Shown piece by piece: positions 10,981-25,863 of a DNA stretch of 64,000 nucleotides. Below the pieces are notes generated by a model. The model had not been told where the DNA came from. It saw only the letters and a program-made list of their open reading frames with translations, and made no database searches. The stretch covers positions 3,472,001 to 3,536,000 of the forward strand of contig JAKNDB010000110.1 of assembly GCA_024305405.1 (NCBI GenBank). The letters run 5' to 3'. The position numbers were made by a program, and so were the translations under genes. Source of the stretch: Dirofilaria immitis (lineage: Eukaryota; Nematoda; Chromadorea; Rhabditida; Onchocercidae). Numbering within the stretch: position 1 is the stretch's first letter; each line of letters opens with the position of its first letter.

Positions 10981-13900
10981 TAATAATAAATGTAATTTAA
11001 TGTTAATTAAATTAGATACTAAAATATTTTGGTAGGTATTTTTTAAGCTCAATACTTTTAAATCTTTTTCTTCTTGCTTAAGAATAAGTAAAAAAATGAA
11101 ATTAGTATCATCATAAAATTGCCAATATTACTAAGATTCAATCATCAAATATTACAACTTCTGAAATCAACGATCACGAATCTTTTGTCAATTATCCACC
11201 ATTAATCGAAGTTACTATTTGTTCATTTGAAATTTTGTTAAGAAAGAATTGATTCAGTAATTTAAATGCACTTCATTAGGTCAACTTTGATATAATTCTT
11301 TTTCTTTTCGTTATTTGAAGATTTTCAATTGATTACTTTGTATGTTTTCAACTTTCAAACTGTACAGAATTCAAACATACTAGATGATTAAGAAAAGAAT
11401 TAATAGGCTTGACAAATTATAAGAAATTTTAGTTATACATTATTGATATCTTGTGATGAAATTCTAGAAAATAAGAATCAACGATTTAATATTGTCTTGA
11501 AATGGATATTATCAGACATTAACTTCAATTTCAAGTTCTAAATTTTAAACTTCGAAAAAGAGAAACAGTTAGTTTTGATTCAAAATATTAACAAGCTTAT
11601 CTCAAAACAAAACCTGAAGGCATTTAAAAATTTATTGTTTTCGTTGAGGCAGGTTCGATATTATCTTCATGAATTTGAACTCTTTAAATTGTAAATTAAC
11701 ACTGAATGAGAATTATAGTTATCGAAATCATTCCACAGGAAAAAAGTTAAAAAGTTAGCTCAATTATTTTACAACATGCAATGATGGATATTCAAAAAGC
11801 AATTCTAATAAGCGAAGGAAATATGTTGTTCAGAAGATTTCTGTTGAAAAAATTCGACATTTTCTCATTTTACAATGATCTGTAAGTTTACCAAGTATCA
11901 CTATGAATTTAATCCTGAAATAGAATCAGACTAAAAATTAAGTTATCTACCCATTATTTCATAAAGATCCATTCCGATCACTTGATCGGATTTTTAAAAC
12001 GAAAAAAATTTTCTGTGTGTTATGAACAATTCAGGTTGCAGCACAATTTTTTGTTTTCCATAACGTAGACTCAAATGTAAAATCAAATTCAAAATGCTTT
12101 GTAAAATTATGCAAAATTTATTAGGAATCTGCAAATCTCTCTCTTTCTAAAACAGATTTTTTGAAGGGAGGTAGAAACCCGTTTACCCGATGACACAATT
12201 TATCTTGATACTTTTTAACTATCACAATATTTCAAGTTTTTCACGTTTGCGGCCGCAAATATGATTTAGCAGACGAATTTGTGCATGAATTTGTATCATA
12301 TACACTTTCTGAATTTTGACCTCCTGCGTAGAATTAAATTTACAATTTAAATGTTTCCTTTTTCTAAATTACATACTTTGAACTATGGCCTATATTATAA
12401 ACTATAAGTTTAAAGTTTGATAAAAATTTTTTGACATATTAATTTTGTCGTAATTTAGTAAGGTCAAAGTTTAAAAAGGTAAAAGTGATTTTAGTATTTA
12501 TTCTAATATACAAAAAAGTCAATGAACTAAAATTAAATGAATATATATGTGTGTATTTGTTCTTTTTATTTTCAATAAACTTTATTTATTATTATCACAT
12601 CGTTCAATAAATCCATCCATGTAGTAGCATAAAATAGAATTTCTTTTTTTTTTTTTTTTCATTTTTCTCGAATATAGAACGAAATATAACAGAAATGGCA
12701 ATGACCTAATTGTCAATTGTCATCATCACCGCAATCGAGCATTTCTTCTCAAATAACACTGCTTGCAGCAGCTGTTCGTAACTCTTTTTCAATGAAATTT
12801 CTTTCTAATATATATATGTATATGTATATGTTTTCACCTGTTCTAATTAATTAAGTTTGACAAACAAGCAACTTATTTTATTACCTAAATTACAAATAAA
12901 TAGGCATATCGGAAAATATTTATAGCTAAAATTATATTTTTATACATAGTAATAGCAAAATTTAGTATAAAAACTAATTAAAAAGAATAGAATTAAATTT
13001 TGAATAATGCACATGGATAAATAGAATATTTTAAATTAACTTAAGATATATATATTATTAGTTTTATATTATTATTTTTTTTTTATAATGAAAATATACT
13101 CAATCAGCATCGGATAATTTTGCCTGCATCTCTATTAAAATCTTCTTAATTACTATATCATTTTAATTTACAATTTATCATTTTAATTTCAAATTTCCAG
13201 ATTTTGGTTTTAAACTGAAAATGATAGTTGAATCATGAAATATCATATCATTTCAAAATTAGGCCACATTTTCTTATAATAAAATGACATCGGTAGCACG
13301 TATAATTATTTAGAATGATATCATCATATTGGTAGATTTAATTTTGCCACCGCTATCATCTGTTGAATAATCGATTATCATCTGCAGTACCATCGGCACA
13401 ATTATTTACCAATGAATTTACAATAATTGTTATTTTTGTAATTCCTCATAATTGCCCTTACGATCGTCATTACCGTTATTGAATTGATGAAAAAGTGAAA
13501 ACGAACACTGTTTGATTTAATATTGAAATCAATAACCAATTCCGTTAAATTTTTATATTTAGTTTAAAACTTTAAATTATGATACAAAAGCAATGAATCA
13601 TAATTAATTTGACTAAAACGAATAAGCTATTTTCAACCTTTCAATTTTATAATTAGAAAAATAAAGAAGCTATGAATAATATTTCTGCTATTTTTCCATA
13701 AAATATCATTATCATTATATAAAAAGCAATTTTTCATACCTATATAAACGTTAATAATTTGATGATTAATATCAAATATTTGTTTTTTCTTTTTTTAAAT
13801 CGATATATTATATTCGAAATCGAATAATTTTTATACAATTACAATATCATTTGTCTTTGTTTGAATTTTCAATATCAATAGCTTGAAAATTACTGAGAAA

Positions 13901-15800
13901 GAAAGATAAGAAATGAAAGAATAGTAATAATAGTATTGTTAAAATAAGTATTTGAAAAAAAAGTGAGAGAAAGAAAAAAGGAATCGAAGTTAAAAATGAT
14001 TCCGATTTAATAATAATAATACCTAAAAGTTATATGTAATGAATTTTTCCCTATCTCATTTGAAATTAATAATATATATATATATATATGAAACTTTGAA
14101 ATGCTTCATCGCTTATTGTTAATATCAAATATTTTTCACATTCAGTAGCAACCTTTATATTTTTTATTCCTAACCTTTTTTTTTTTTTGTTCTCAAATTG
14201 TTATTTGTTGTTTATTTCCAAAAGTCGACATTTATACTGACAATTTTGATTTTAGTTTCCATTCTCATTTATTATATTTATATTCATAATTTCATTATAT
14301 GATATTTATTGCATTCATTTCTATTATATTCATATTTATGACCAATGTTCAGTTTCGCATTTCAATTCAACATTAAATTTCCCATTTATTGATGATAATG
14401 ATTAATACTAATGTGCCAAAAATATATTAAGTAATCTATAATAATGGATAAAATTAGTCTTCTTTCTTCATATAAACTTTAATAGTTTAATGATTAGTAT
14501 TCATTATATGCTTCATCATCAATTTATCATATTTAATTTATCATATTCGAATTTTGAATAATATCTTATACATGAATATATATTATTACAAATTGTATTT
14601 ATCGTTTTTAAATTCTCAAATAATATTATTATAAAATTAAGTATTTAAAAAGTAATTTTACAATGATAAATATTTGGTAATAATAATAAGATTATATGAT
14701 TATTTCAATGTTTATATTTAAAAAAGATTAAAAAAAGTTAGTGAAAAGAAAAAACGTATATATATATTTCTGGTGAAAATTAAACTTTTTGGAACATTGC
14801 AAAAAAGAAATGGTAATTGAAAAAATTGATATTATGATAGAAAATTGCTTTCGGTTACCGCACATGACGATAGTGAATTTTGTTGTTGATGACAACTCAC
14901 CATAACTTCCGATCATTCATTCGATTCTACCTTTCAAGCAAAAATTTTTTTAAATAAATTTTTTAGTTTATTGCATAAATTTGTTTTATAACTATTATTA
15001 ATCGCTTTTCTCAATCAATAATTGCATGGTAATTTTGCTATACTTTTCTTAAGTTTTGTTTAAAAGTAAAAATTTTACGAAATCTTAAAAATTAGGCCTA
15101 AACAGATATGAAGATTTTGCAATGATAATACATTTCTAATGATAATATATCCATTAAAGTGATTCAATTTTTGAAATATTAGCCTAGACTTAAATTCAGC
15201 TGTCAAAGTTCAAACATTTAGTATTTACAAATGTAAATATAAATTATACATGTTACACTGCCTTCTGATAAACTGATCTCATTCCTGGATGATCGATTGG
15301 ATGAGAAAATTTTCGCATTGATTTTTTTCAGATTAAACAAAATAATTGTTTATAAACTTTTAGTTTACATGACTAAGGATTGTATAATTCGTTGTGGTAG
15401 CTTGTAATCATTTTTGCTATCATCATTGATTCATTTTCATAATTTTTATTACCTGTTAATTGTTTCCTATCAAATATTCAGGAAAAGAATTTATAATACT
15501 GTGCTTATCAAATTGTGATTAATTGATAATTAAATGGCATTCATTAGTCGCACAAATACCAAACTTTAGCTTGATATAAGAAATGTATTAGAAATATTGC
15601 TCGAATTATTTACAAAAAATATTAAATTTTGTCTCTATTCGTTACAATTTCATATAGCGTCAAATTGTACCGCGAACTTTAATTTGGAATTTTTGGTCAT
15701 TTTCCATTATTTGATGATCAAATCTGATCTTATAGTGAAAAGCACTGCAAAATTCTCGCATATCTTTCATACAAACATTCCTTATCATCTATATTTCTCG

Positions 15801-15834
<34 letters not shown>

Positions 15835-16884
15835 CAAGGATAGAATTTCATAATATTGATTAAAAAGAAAGGAAAAAAATTAAGCGACAATGGGATCTTT
15901 CTCATTGTTGCTCAAGATTTGTGTAACTTTAAACAGTTTTTGCATGATTGTTTGAAATTATATGATTCATTGCAGATCGTTTCTTCACCATCTTTCTCAT
16001 TTCAATTAAAACAATTCAAATTTCTCACCTTTTACTTTCTTAATAAATTATGAGAGATCATTCTTTTCTCACTCTTTTTTTTTTTTTTCGAATCAGAAAT
16101 TCAAAGTGATTTTTTTTCTTGAATTTTAAAATTATTGTTATTGTTTTTTCTTTTTTGGATTTTGTTAGACTAAACTAAGTTAGTTAAATTTTTCGAAATG
16201 TGATTACTTTGATTGTAAACAAAAATGATGTAATAGTTATTTATTGATAAGTTTAAACAGGAAATCATTATTATATTTTTTTGCAAAATATACTATTTAT
16301 TCAATGTTTTAGATTTGCTCATTCAATAAGTCTCTATTGTGCCTGAAAAATAAAAAGCATCGTTAAATTTCATATAGTCTGAGTAATTAAATATTTTAAA
16401 TTTTTAAATTATATTTCAGATACATCCTATTTTTAGATTTTATATCACAGTTTACTTGCCAATGATAAAATTTCTGCGCTTAATCAAAAAAAGTTTGAAG
16501 TTAAAAACTTTTCATCTATGCACATAACTATTTCCGATTTCGATTTTGTAGACTTTTAGCTTTTCAAACAAAACTTATTTTTCAAAAGATTACTACTATT
16601 TGTCACTTCTAATATATCAAAAAAAAGTTGCAAATGCTTAATTTGCAGTTCTTGAGATCGAGTTTTCCACGTTAAAATTTATAATAAATTTCTTTATTAC
16701 ACTTTCCGCTCTACTTATAATTTTAATTTGTGACATATTATTTGAATCTATTTTATATTATCAAAATTATAAACAAATTGGAACTATTTCCGAAGAGATG
16801 TTGCCATTGTAAATTGATGTTAGAATTTGGGATAACATAAATATATAAATATGACATAATTGTCTTAGCATATTTATTATTATC

Positions 16885-16885
<1 letters not shown>

Positions 16886-16951
<66 letters not shown>
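16886..16951. repeat. (ATT)n microsatellite
   Basis: About 20 uninterrupted ATT units. An open frame of poly-isoleucine on the minus strand (16753-17046) is its shadow. Confidence 0.95.
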
Positions 16952-17704
16952 ATGCTCGATAAAAAATTATAATTATTAATTGAAGATAGGAAAAGATTTG
17001 TATAATTTCGAAAGATTTGATTCAATCGACGGAAAAGTCTTTTCAAACCTTTTCTTTTTCTTTGTTAGACTTTGCAATGTCAAAAATATTATTGCTTATC
17101 AATTAGTGAGATAGTTTTGTTTCCGCTTTGTTCGTTTGTTTTTATTTGTTATTAATTTGTTTATTTGATTAATTGATCTTTGTTCAATTATTAAAAATTG
17201 AAAATTTTTGTTTTTAATAAAATAAATATTTTATTTTTGATTATTTCACAATAGTTTTCTTCTTGAATTTTACCAAAATTCCAACTATTTTCAAACAATT
17301 TTGAATTTTAGTTAAGTTCACATTTTCGAGATGTTGATCGTTTCTTTGCTTTTTTTTATGTCCTTAAGTTCTTATCTATTTAACAAAACATTTTCAATCA
17401 TTACTGGGAAATTGAAATTAAATTAAATTTTAACAAATTTGCAGCAGCATTTAAAGTTATTCCATTAAAACTAAAAATATTCCAACAAAAAATGTTCCAA
17501 AGCCTAAAAAAATGTTGATCGTATTCATAAAAACAACAGATTTTTGAATTTATTGATCATAATTTTGCAATTTCAACTTTCTTAAATGGCTCATTAAATT
17601 AGAAAATTTTGATTTGAAGGTCAACTGCAACGGAACGATACGATAATATGAAGAACAGTTGAACATACGACTTACTATTGATATTATTCTAAAATTTCCT
17701 TTTT

Positions 17705-17756
17705 TTCCTTTCCTTTCCTTCCTTTCCTTTCCTTTCCTTTCCTTTCCTTTCCTTTC
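17705..17756. repeat. (TTTCC)n microsatellite
   Basis: About ten units of TTTCC with one shortened unit near the left end, followed by a T-rich tract. Confidence 0.9.
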
Positions 17757-20700
17757 TCTATTAACTATTTACTCTAAAAAATTTTCAATTTAATAAAAAA
17801 TAATTATAACAAATTTTTGCTTTATTTTTTAGAATAAAAAAATTTGATACAAATTCGTTAATAATTTTTATCATAAAATTTTCCTTTTTATAACAAAAAA
17901 AAAATTCCGCCAAAAATATTTTTGTCTTCGAAAGGAAAAGAAATTTATTTATTCATTCATTCTTATTGTTGATGAAACTATCGTAATGATAACGCAGTAA
18001 ATTCATCAAATTCTCTTTTTTTTTTCCTTTTTTTCTTCCACCTTCTTTCCTCTCTTTTCTTTTCTTTTTCGAAAAACATAAACAAATGATTTTTTTATTT
18101 GCTACAATTTCTAAATAAACGAGTGATAAAGAGATAGATAGATAGATTAATTTTTAAAAAATTATCCCTATAAATAATAACAATAGTAAAAAGAAATATA
18201 TACAATTTACAAACATTTAATTTCAAAGGAATAATCTGGACGAATTCATTGATTACTTTTTCTTCTATAGAAATTATACGAATAATAGTATAATCATTAT
18301 ATTTTTAATTGATTGCATATTTTAAAATATTTTTAGATAATTAATTAGCATAGCATATAAATATTTGAAGATATTAATTTGTACAGTTCTATTTAAACCA
18401 TTTGTTAATCAGTTATTCAATTAAAAACTCCTTTTTATTATTCAAGTAAAGATTTTGTTTATATTCCATAATCTTTTTCCCTTTTTTTTTTTATTCATAA
18501 TCAACACCTTATGTTTATATATTCTACTTTGCTTATTTCAGCATGATTTCTTGATTGGTCGTTTCTTATCCTAAAATAATTAGTTAATTAATTTGTTTGA
18601 AGTTACTTTTTCTTTTTTTTTTTTTGAAATGATTGAAGTCATCTATTTATCATTAAGAGTATAAAATGAAAAAAAGCAAGAATATAAAATAAAAAACATT
18701 GATCGAATTCTCACATGATAAATACTTTTGTTTGTGACAAATCGAAAAAGCGATTAGTTCATTCGATGGAATTCCAGAAATGACGCATTCTGATAAATTT
18801 ACAGATTACGATAAGATATAAATGAAAGATTAAAATTGTCAACTGCATAATATAGCACGTTTAATTACAAACAAATTAGTTAATTAATCATTTAATTTCA
18901 CATATTCTCATTAAGAAAAAATTTTTCTTTCCTTATTCGTCACTCAAAGAATTCATTTATCATATCTTGAAATCCCTTGTATTTGATCGTTCCATTTTAA
19001 AAAATAGTTTCAAATTTTGTTGATATAAATTCAATAAGTTTTTTCACCTTGCTAATTTTACCATGTCTAAATTTAGCAAATATTTTCAACATTTACAATA
19101 TATATTCAATATTTTATTTGAATCAATTCCAATTTAATTAATTAAAAAATGAAATATATAAAATTCGTCCTATGCATTTCACATTTATGAATCAAATTTT
19201 TTTATGAGCAATAAATTCATGATAAGAGAATCACATGTAATTTTCCTCTCCATCTACGATACTTTAATGATTGTTACTTCCTTAACCTTTCTTTTTTTCA
19301 TATACCTTATCTTTGTTAAATGTAATTGATAAATAGTTATTGCATAGAAATTAATGTGTTGTTAACATTTCTTATTTATTATCGCTGAATTTACACTTTC
19401 AGTAATATTGTTTATATCTTAAAATTGAAGTAGTTGTTTTCAATTTTCACAATTTCACAAAGCTTATAAATATCTTACGACACCTTTATATTTACTCATC
19501 AACTTCTCTTATTTTACATCTTCTAATAATTAATGACTTTCTTGCATTAAATATCAAGTATTTGAGAAAACAATTTGCAAACTATTTAATAAACTTTCAA
19601 AATTTCAATTTCTTTGGATAAGCTAATTAATTACCCATTTATTTAGTAAACAATGACGAAATGAAATTACAATGTAAAATACAAACTTAAATTGAACATT
19701 AGAATTTAAATGCAATTCTAACTAGCATTATCCTAATATTTGCTATAAATTACATCGAAAAACTACAAATAATTGGTTAATAATGAAAATATAATGTGTT
19801 CGAATTCGAATGATAAAGCATCTTCGATCTTGCAAATTTTGGAAATGTCAATTTTTTCTTAAATTAGGAAGCAAACTTTTCTTATTCTTTTTTTTCATTT
19901 TTTCTCTCTTTCGATGATCAATTTAGTTTCACCTCGTAAATTTCAATTTTTTATCTTCCAATATCATTAATTAAATTTGATAAAATTTCTACCAATTTTA
20001 ATTGAAACATATTTTATGCAAAATTTTTGATATACATCCATGCAACATTATATGCTTATATATAATTTATAGCAATTAATTATATGATGCATTCAATTGA
20101 TTTATAAAAGAAAATTTGGCAAAACTTTGTTAAAAGCAAAGAATACAAAAAGTTTTGTGTTTTTTTACTAATTCTTTTTTGTTGAATTTTTGATGTAATT
20201 AATTGGAAAATACGTAAAAATTGTTGTAGAAATGAGATAAATATTGTTTAAACAAAATATAATTTGTTATCTTTTAACAACACCTTTTAAAAGATTTCGA
20301 GCAAATTATTCAAATTCTCTCTATTTCATTCATTATAATCGAGAAAAAAAAAAAAAAAAAGGACCCATAAAAGAGTGAAAGAAACGAAAAGAGTAAAATA
20401 ATTACATTGCGAAAATTTTTCATAACTAATGACTTTAGGAGACATATGACATTTCTTTTCTTTTTTTTTTTTTTTATGTATATATAAAATACAGAGAAGT
20501 TAGAAATTGCAAAATTTAAAAACTCTAAAATTGTAAACTTTTAAAAAAGATAAGTTAACCGATGACAGATGGGAAATATAAGCGTGAATGATTAATGATA
20601 GAATGTTTGCACAATTCCTCTTTTTCATTCATAGTTTAATTTAAAGGTTTCCATATTTTCTAATTTATCTCATCATTTTTCCTTTTCCTTTTTTTTTGTT

Positions 20701-23700
20701 TTTTTTCTTTTTATTTATTTCAAAAAAAAAAATTCTCTCAAATAAATTCATCAGTTAATGGTTCAAGGACAGAGAAGAAGATGACAAAGTTTCATGCGAA
20801 ACTTTTCAGTTTTGAACAAAGTAATTTCTTATTTTGCATCATTGCTATACGAAGCACACATCAGCAATAGAGCGTTTGATAAGCGTGTGACGTGGTGATA
20901 ATTTGGATTAAAATCTAAGAGTAAGTTATTATTTCCTATTTCTAAGCCGTAGTTTTTAAGATTTAAAAATGAATTGATACATCTATAGATTACCAGGACT
21001 GTCTGGTCATTTAGTGTGACAGCTTATACTGGACATAATCTCCATTTATATCGCTTTAAAAGTAATCTCAGATTCTTTCATTCAATGTCATTCCTTCTCT
21101 TTAATACTCTTGGTTGTCATTAGTTAGTTAACTAATTGTTTTTCAATTGGACGGCGAAAAGTCATTGGTACTTTCTTGATGCATTTAAAACTCTTGAAAT
21201 AAGTTTCTCCTTCACTTTACTATTATTTGTCTATTTTTATCTTAAATAAAGATCAAAAATGTAATTTTAAATCGATTAAGTTCTAAGGTTCAAATAACTT
21301 TTATTTGTTCAAATTTTGTTTGTTGATCGGAAATTTAAGTAACAAATGGAAAAATATCATTTAGGATGGAATATATTTTTAAGTATCGAATTTTAATCCG
21401 TTACCTTAAACAATTAATAAAACAAAAAAGAGAAAGAATAAAATTCAGATTTAAATAAGAAAAGAGGTGAAAGGACATAACTATCAGCTACGTATCTTTC
21501 CATAGTTCTAAATGAAATAATCTCAAATTGATCAAAAGCAAAAAAAAAAAAAAGTCGAAATAGGGGACAGGGAAGAGGAGAAAATGATGGGTTAAATTGA
21601 ATGAAAAGAAAAACAGCGGATGAAAAGTGAAAATGAGACGAAAAAGAAGATAAAAAATGGAAAGCAAAATTTTAGGAAAAAAAACAGAAAAGCATGACGA
21701 AAGAGGAAAAAGAAAATGTAAATGAGATAATAAAATGAGGAAAGAAAGGAAAAATTTTTCAAAATTTTTTTTTTTTTAGAAAATAACTTACTTCAATGCG
21801 AAACTTTTCATTAAGTAAGTAAACGATGAAATGAGCGAAATGATTTATTGACAATATGACAATCGCATTTTCTTTTTCTTTTTCTTTAATTTTTATTATA
21901 TATTAGCAAAGAATCAGGAAAAAATGGATAGCATTATTTATATACACATATTTATTTATATATATGTATATGAGTGAATAAAAATAAATATAAATCAACA
22001 CAAACACACCGGTTGAAAAATTAACAAGTTTGAAGTAACAAATTCGTAATTTAGTTAAACTTATGTATTTTTTCTTTATTGCCAATTCGTTTGATCTTTA
22101 TTTTGTCATTTTTTTTCTTCTCCCCGTCTTCTCCCAAATATTCCCCTGCCTTATTTCGTTCTCCCGCTCTCTCCACTTCAATCAACTATTGTTACTCTTT
22201 CAAGCATGAATAGTTAATAATATGTTTTCGAAAGGTAGAATTGCTTATACTTGTTATCTTTCCTCTTACCTCTTTTCTCCTTTTCTATATTTGTTTTTTT
22301 CTTTCTTTCAAATCAATTTATGAATTCTCTTCTAAATTTCATATCTTTTAAGTATGAAAATTAAATGTCTCTGATTTTATTTTAAAAACAGCAAATTTTG
22401 TTGAAAATAATTTTATAATTAATTTAGGAAAAAAATCGATCATATATATATATATATATATTTGATATGCATAGAAGGAAAAAATAAATTTCTGAAATTT
22501 AAATTAAGATAGAATGGAAAAAACAAAACAACAAAATGAACATATCAATCCAATATCATTATCAATATTTATTTATTATTGCATTCATTTATTAATGCTT
22601 TTGTTTCTAAATTTCTGAACATTGAAAATTGCATCTTTAGAACATTTATAGAGTAATTAATAGGCTTTATAATTTACTATCATAGAAGTATGATTAAGTA
22701 CTATGGTAATATTTGAAATTTATAGCATATTATCAAGTTACTAATAATAATAGAAGCAATATTGATAATGGTAATAATAGCAATAATGATAACAGTATGG
22801 TAATGCTAAATCTTATTTACGTTTATATGCAACAAAAATTAATATGATATGTTCATAGCAACCATAGGAAATCCTATTAAATCGATGAAGTTATAATTAG
22901 AATTATAATGACTACAACATTTTCAGCTTTAACTTAATGAAAATTGGAAACCAGTTGATAATTCCATATTACCATTTAATCGGCTCATCTATTTTAAATC
23001 GTCTATTTATTTTTCATTCATTCAATCATTTTTTCACTATTAAAATATTTGAGATTTTTACAAAACTTTCTTTTTCTTTTCAACTTCAGCATGCTAGACT
23101 GCCATAGCAATTATCTTCTTCATTTATTCCAATACGGTTTCTATTATCTACTCCGGAAATGAATGTCTATTTAGAAGTTAAAATTCTTAGTGATATAATT
23201 AATAATATTGGTTTCTTGAAATGGATCCAAGGATAAAAAAGTATGAGCAATAGGATTACGATAGTTATTTAATTAGAAAATTATGGATTAAAGGAATTAG
23301 TGATATGCATAGGAATATCGGAAAACTTATTCATTTGATCGATAAATATCCTCTCGTCATTTTCTATTTAAAAAAAAAAAAAAAAAAAACCACCCAATCG
23401 TCGTAAGATATGTATTTGTGTTTCACTGAATATCCGGACAGTCTATGGTATAAAAGTTTGCATGAAAATTCATTGAAATAGTTTTTTTTTGGTTTATCGA
23501 ATTGACGAGAATTTGATAAATGAGCATGATTGGGTATTCATTTTCTTTCATTCAACAAATCTTCTGTACAATCTTTTCAATTCTCAATAGAAAATTATCC
23601 AATATGTTAAAATTAAATTTCTTTTATATATTCAAAATTATTTACGTCAATCTTAACTTATTTATAGTATATAGTGCTAAGAAAAAAAAAGGAAAAAACG

Positions 23701-23735
23701 AAATACCATAAAATAAAGTTAATATTGGAATATTA

Positions 23736-23942
23736 TTGAATTTAGCAGTGAAATTCTTTTTGTTTATCAATGCGATAACCTTTAAAGTGGATGAATGCGA
23801 CAATGATTCACCGTTTTGTAATTTAACGTCATCAACAAGCTTATCGGTTGATTCTTGTCATTCGAAAGTTGATAAAAGAATAATCACAACGAAACAAACG
23901 ATATACATGATTCGACAAAATTCGATACTGCGACAGGTTTTA
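23736..23942 (+). other. Candidate coding exon, unknown
   Basis: The open frame reads AITFKVDECDNDSPFCNLTS, then a Ser/His/Lys region and KQTIYMIRQNSILRQVL before the stop. Composition and GC are more coding-like than the surroundings, there are acceptor-like AGs at its 5' side (gaatttag, cctttaaag) and a possible donor near the end (CGACAGgtttta). No family was recognised and no partner exons were found. Confidence 0.25.
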
Positions 23943-25863
23943 TAATATAATAATAAAAAGTTGTCAATATTCAAATTCGCAAATGTTTATTTAAGGTTCA
24001 ATTTACTTACGAATTTTTTCTTATTATCATTTTAGTTATGTTTCATTCTTCTCTTCTGTTAAAATTTTATTAGAATTCAGTGTAACTTCAAAATGTTTTT
24101 TAAATTTGTTCTTAACACTTCAGTACATTACAGAAATAATAACTATTAGGCAATTTCAAAGCATCATAAGACATTTGAACGTTGTCTTAGAAGATTTAAA
24201 TAAGTCAATAAAATACTATCACTAATTAATTTTTATGGCGAAGTCATTAATTCAACGGCTGAAAATCTAGCCGAAAAATTGAATTGAGCGAAATAATAAA
24301 ACGATTATTATCATTCTATTAATTAATGGATAATACTGGTATATCACAATAACTAGGTTGTAAATGTAATGGAAAGAATGAGTAATTTCATTAAATATTT
24401 TGATCGATAATATATTCTTTTTCATTTAGGATTATGATCATATTAATTACCGAAATTAATTCTTATTTCAATTTTGTTGCTTAAAATTTATTTCATTGGT
24501 TAAAAGATATTAACTTTCATTGGCACAAAATCCTAGTAATAATTACGATTCAATTACATCCTTAAATTAAGATTCGCAAGTACAGAAGTTATGTTGCTAT
24601 GTAATGCTAGAAATTCTTATTTTAATTTATATAATTTATTTAACAAATTATCAATTTTAGAAAATAAGCTTATTTCACCCAATGATTAATAAAGTTATTC
24701 TGTCCTCAATATACAATATTCTGACACATATCTATTGCCTCCAACATTATTTCTAAACAATTTATTCCAAAAATTTTAAATTTACTAAAAAAAAATGAAA
24801 TATCACTAAAATGGTAAAACAAAAATCAAAAAAAACAATTAGAAACAAAATGAATTATTCTAAAGTTTTTAAACTATTACGAATTTATTTTAAATATAAA
24901 TTGACATTCTTTTGAGAATCAGGAATCAGAAGAAGAAAAAAAGAAAAGACGATAAAAGAAATTAATTAATTTAGACACTTCATTACTTCGTTGAAACTGC
25001 TGCATTAATTAAATTTTCTAATTTTTTTTTGCATTAAAAATTGATACATTTTTTTTTTCTTGTCTTTCTTCTTCGTCATCAATTTTTAATAAAATTTTAG
25101 TAAATTAAAATATCATTCGAAATAGTATGATAATTTGTCAATCAAATCATATACAATTAATATAAATAACTATTATCAAAGTATCATTATACAAATACAT
25201 ACATATGTATATATATTATGTTATAAGGTATGTTATATTGAAAGAAACAAAATTCTAAGATTTGAAATGTTGCAAGAGAATTTAAATTTGAAACTTATAT
25301 ACTTATAATTCAATGTTTATTCATTCCTGTAAAGTATTTTTTGATATTTCTTTTTTCGTTTTTAGATTTTTCGCGCGAAAGTTTTTGTATAAAATCTGAA
25401 TATAATGGAATACTTGTTGCTCATTATATCCTTTACCGGGTCTTCTCTTTTTAACCTAAATCCTCTTTTGATAAATGTATTGTCTGAATGAGTGCTTTAT
25501 AATCGATCAAAAATATATAGGTAGGAAACTAACAATCAATTTCATTTTTACATGTAATTTTTCCTGTTCAAAAAAGTTATATTATTTATGATAATCGTTG
25601 TTAGAAGTAAAATTTTTCCATTATTATATAATGACTTAAAAATTAATATTTGAAATTGTCATTTAAAAACGAAAAAAAATAAAACTCTCTGCAATAAGAG
25701 CAGAAATAAAAAAAAAAAAAAAACATTTATATAATTGCGATCAAATTGATTTGATTATTATCATATGCAAAAATGATAGACGATAATTTGAAAAAAACTT
25801 TCATATATACATTAAAAATTTATGACAGGTTTTTTATTTCTTCCTTTTACAAATGAAAATTCA

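Larger units (their letters stand above)
10981..25863. other. About 15 kb without a supported gene
   Basis: The tract is very AT-rich with many A/T runs, (TA)n at about 15807-15834 and 22443-22460, (ATT)n at 16886-16951, a TTTCC array at 17705-17756 and long purine runs (21550-21750). The only stretches that stand out are a somewhat GC-richer patch at 20760-21060 and an exon-like open frame at 23736-23945. It is intergenic between divergent genes, so it may hold distal regulatory DNA for either. Confidence 0.5.
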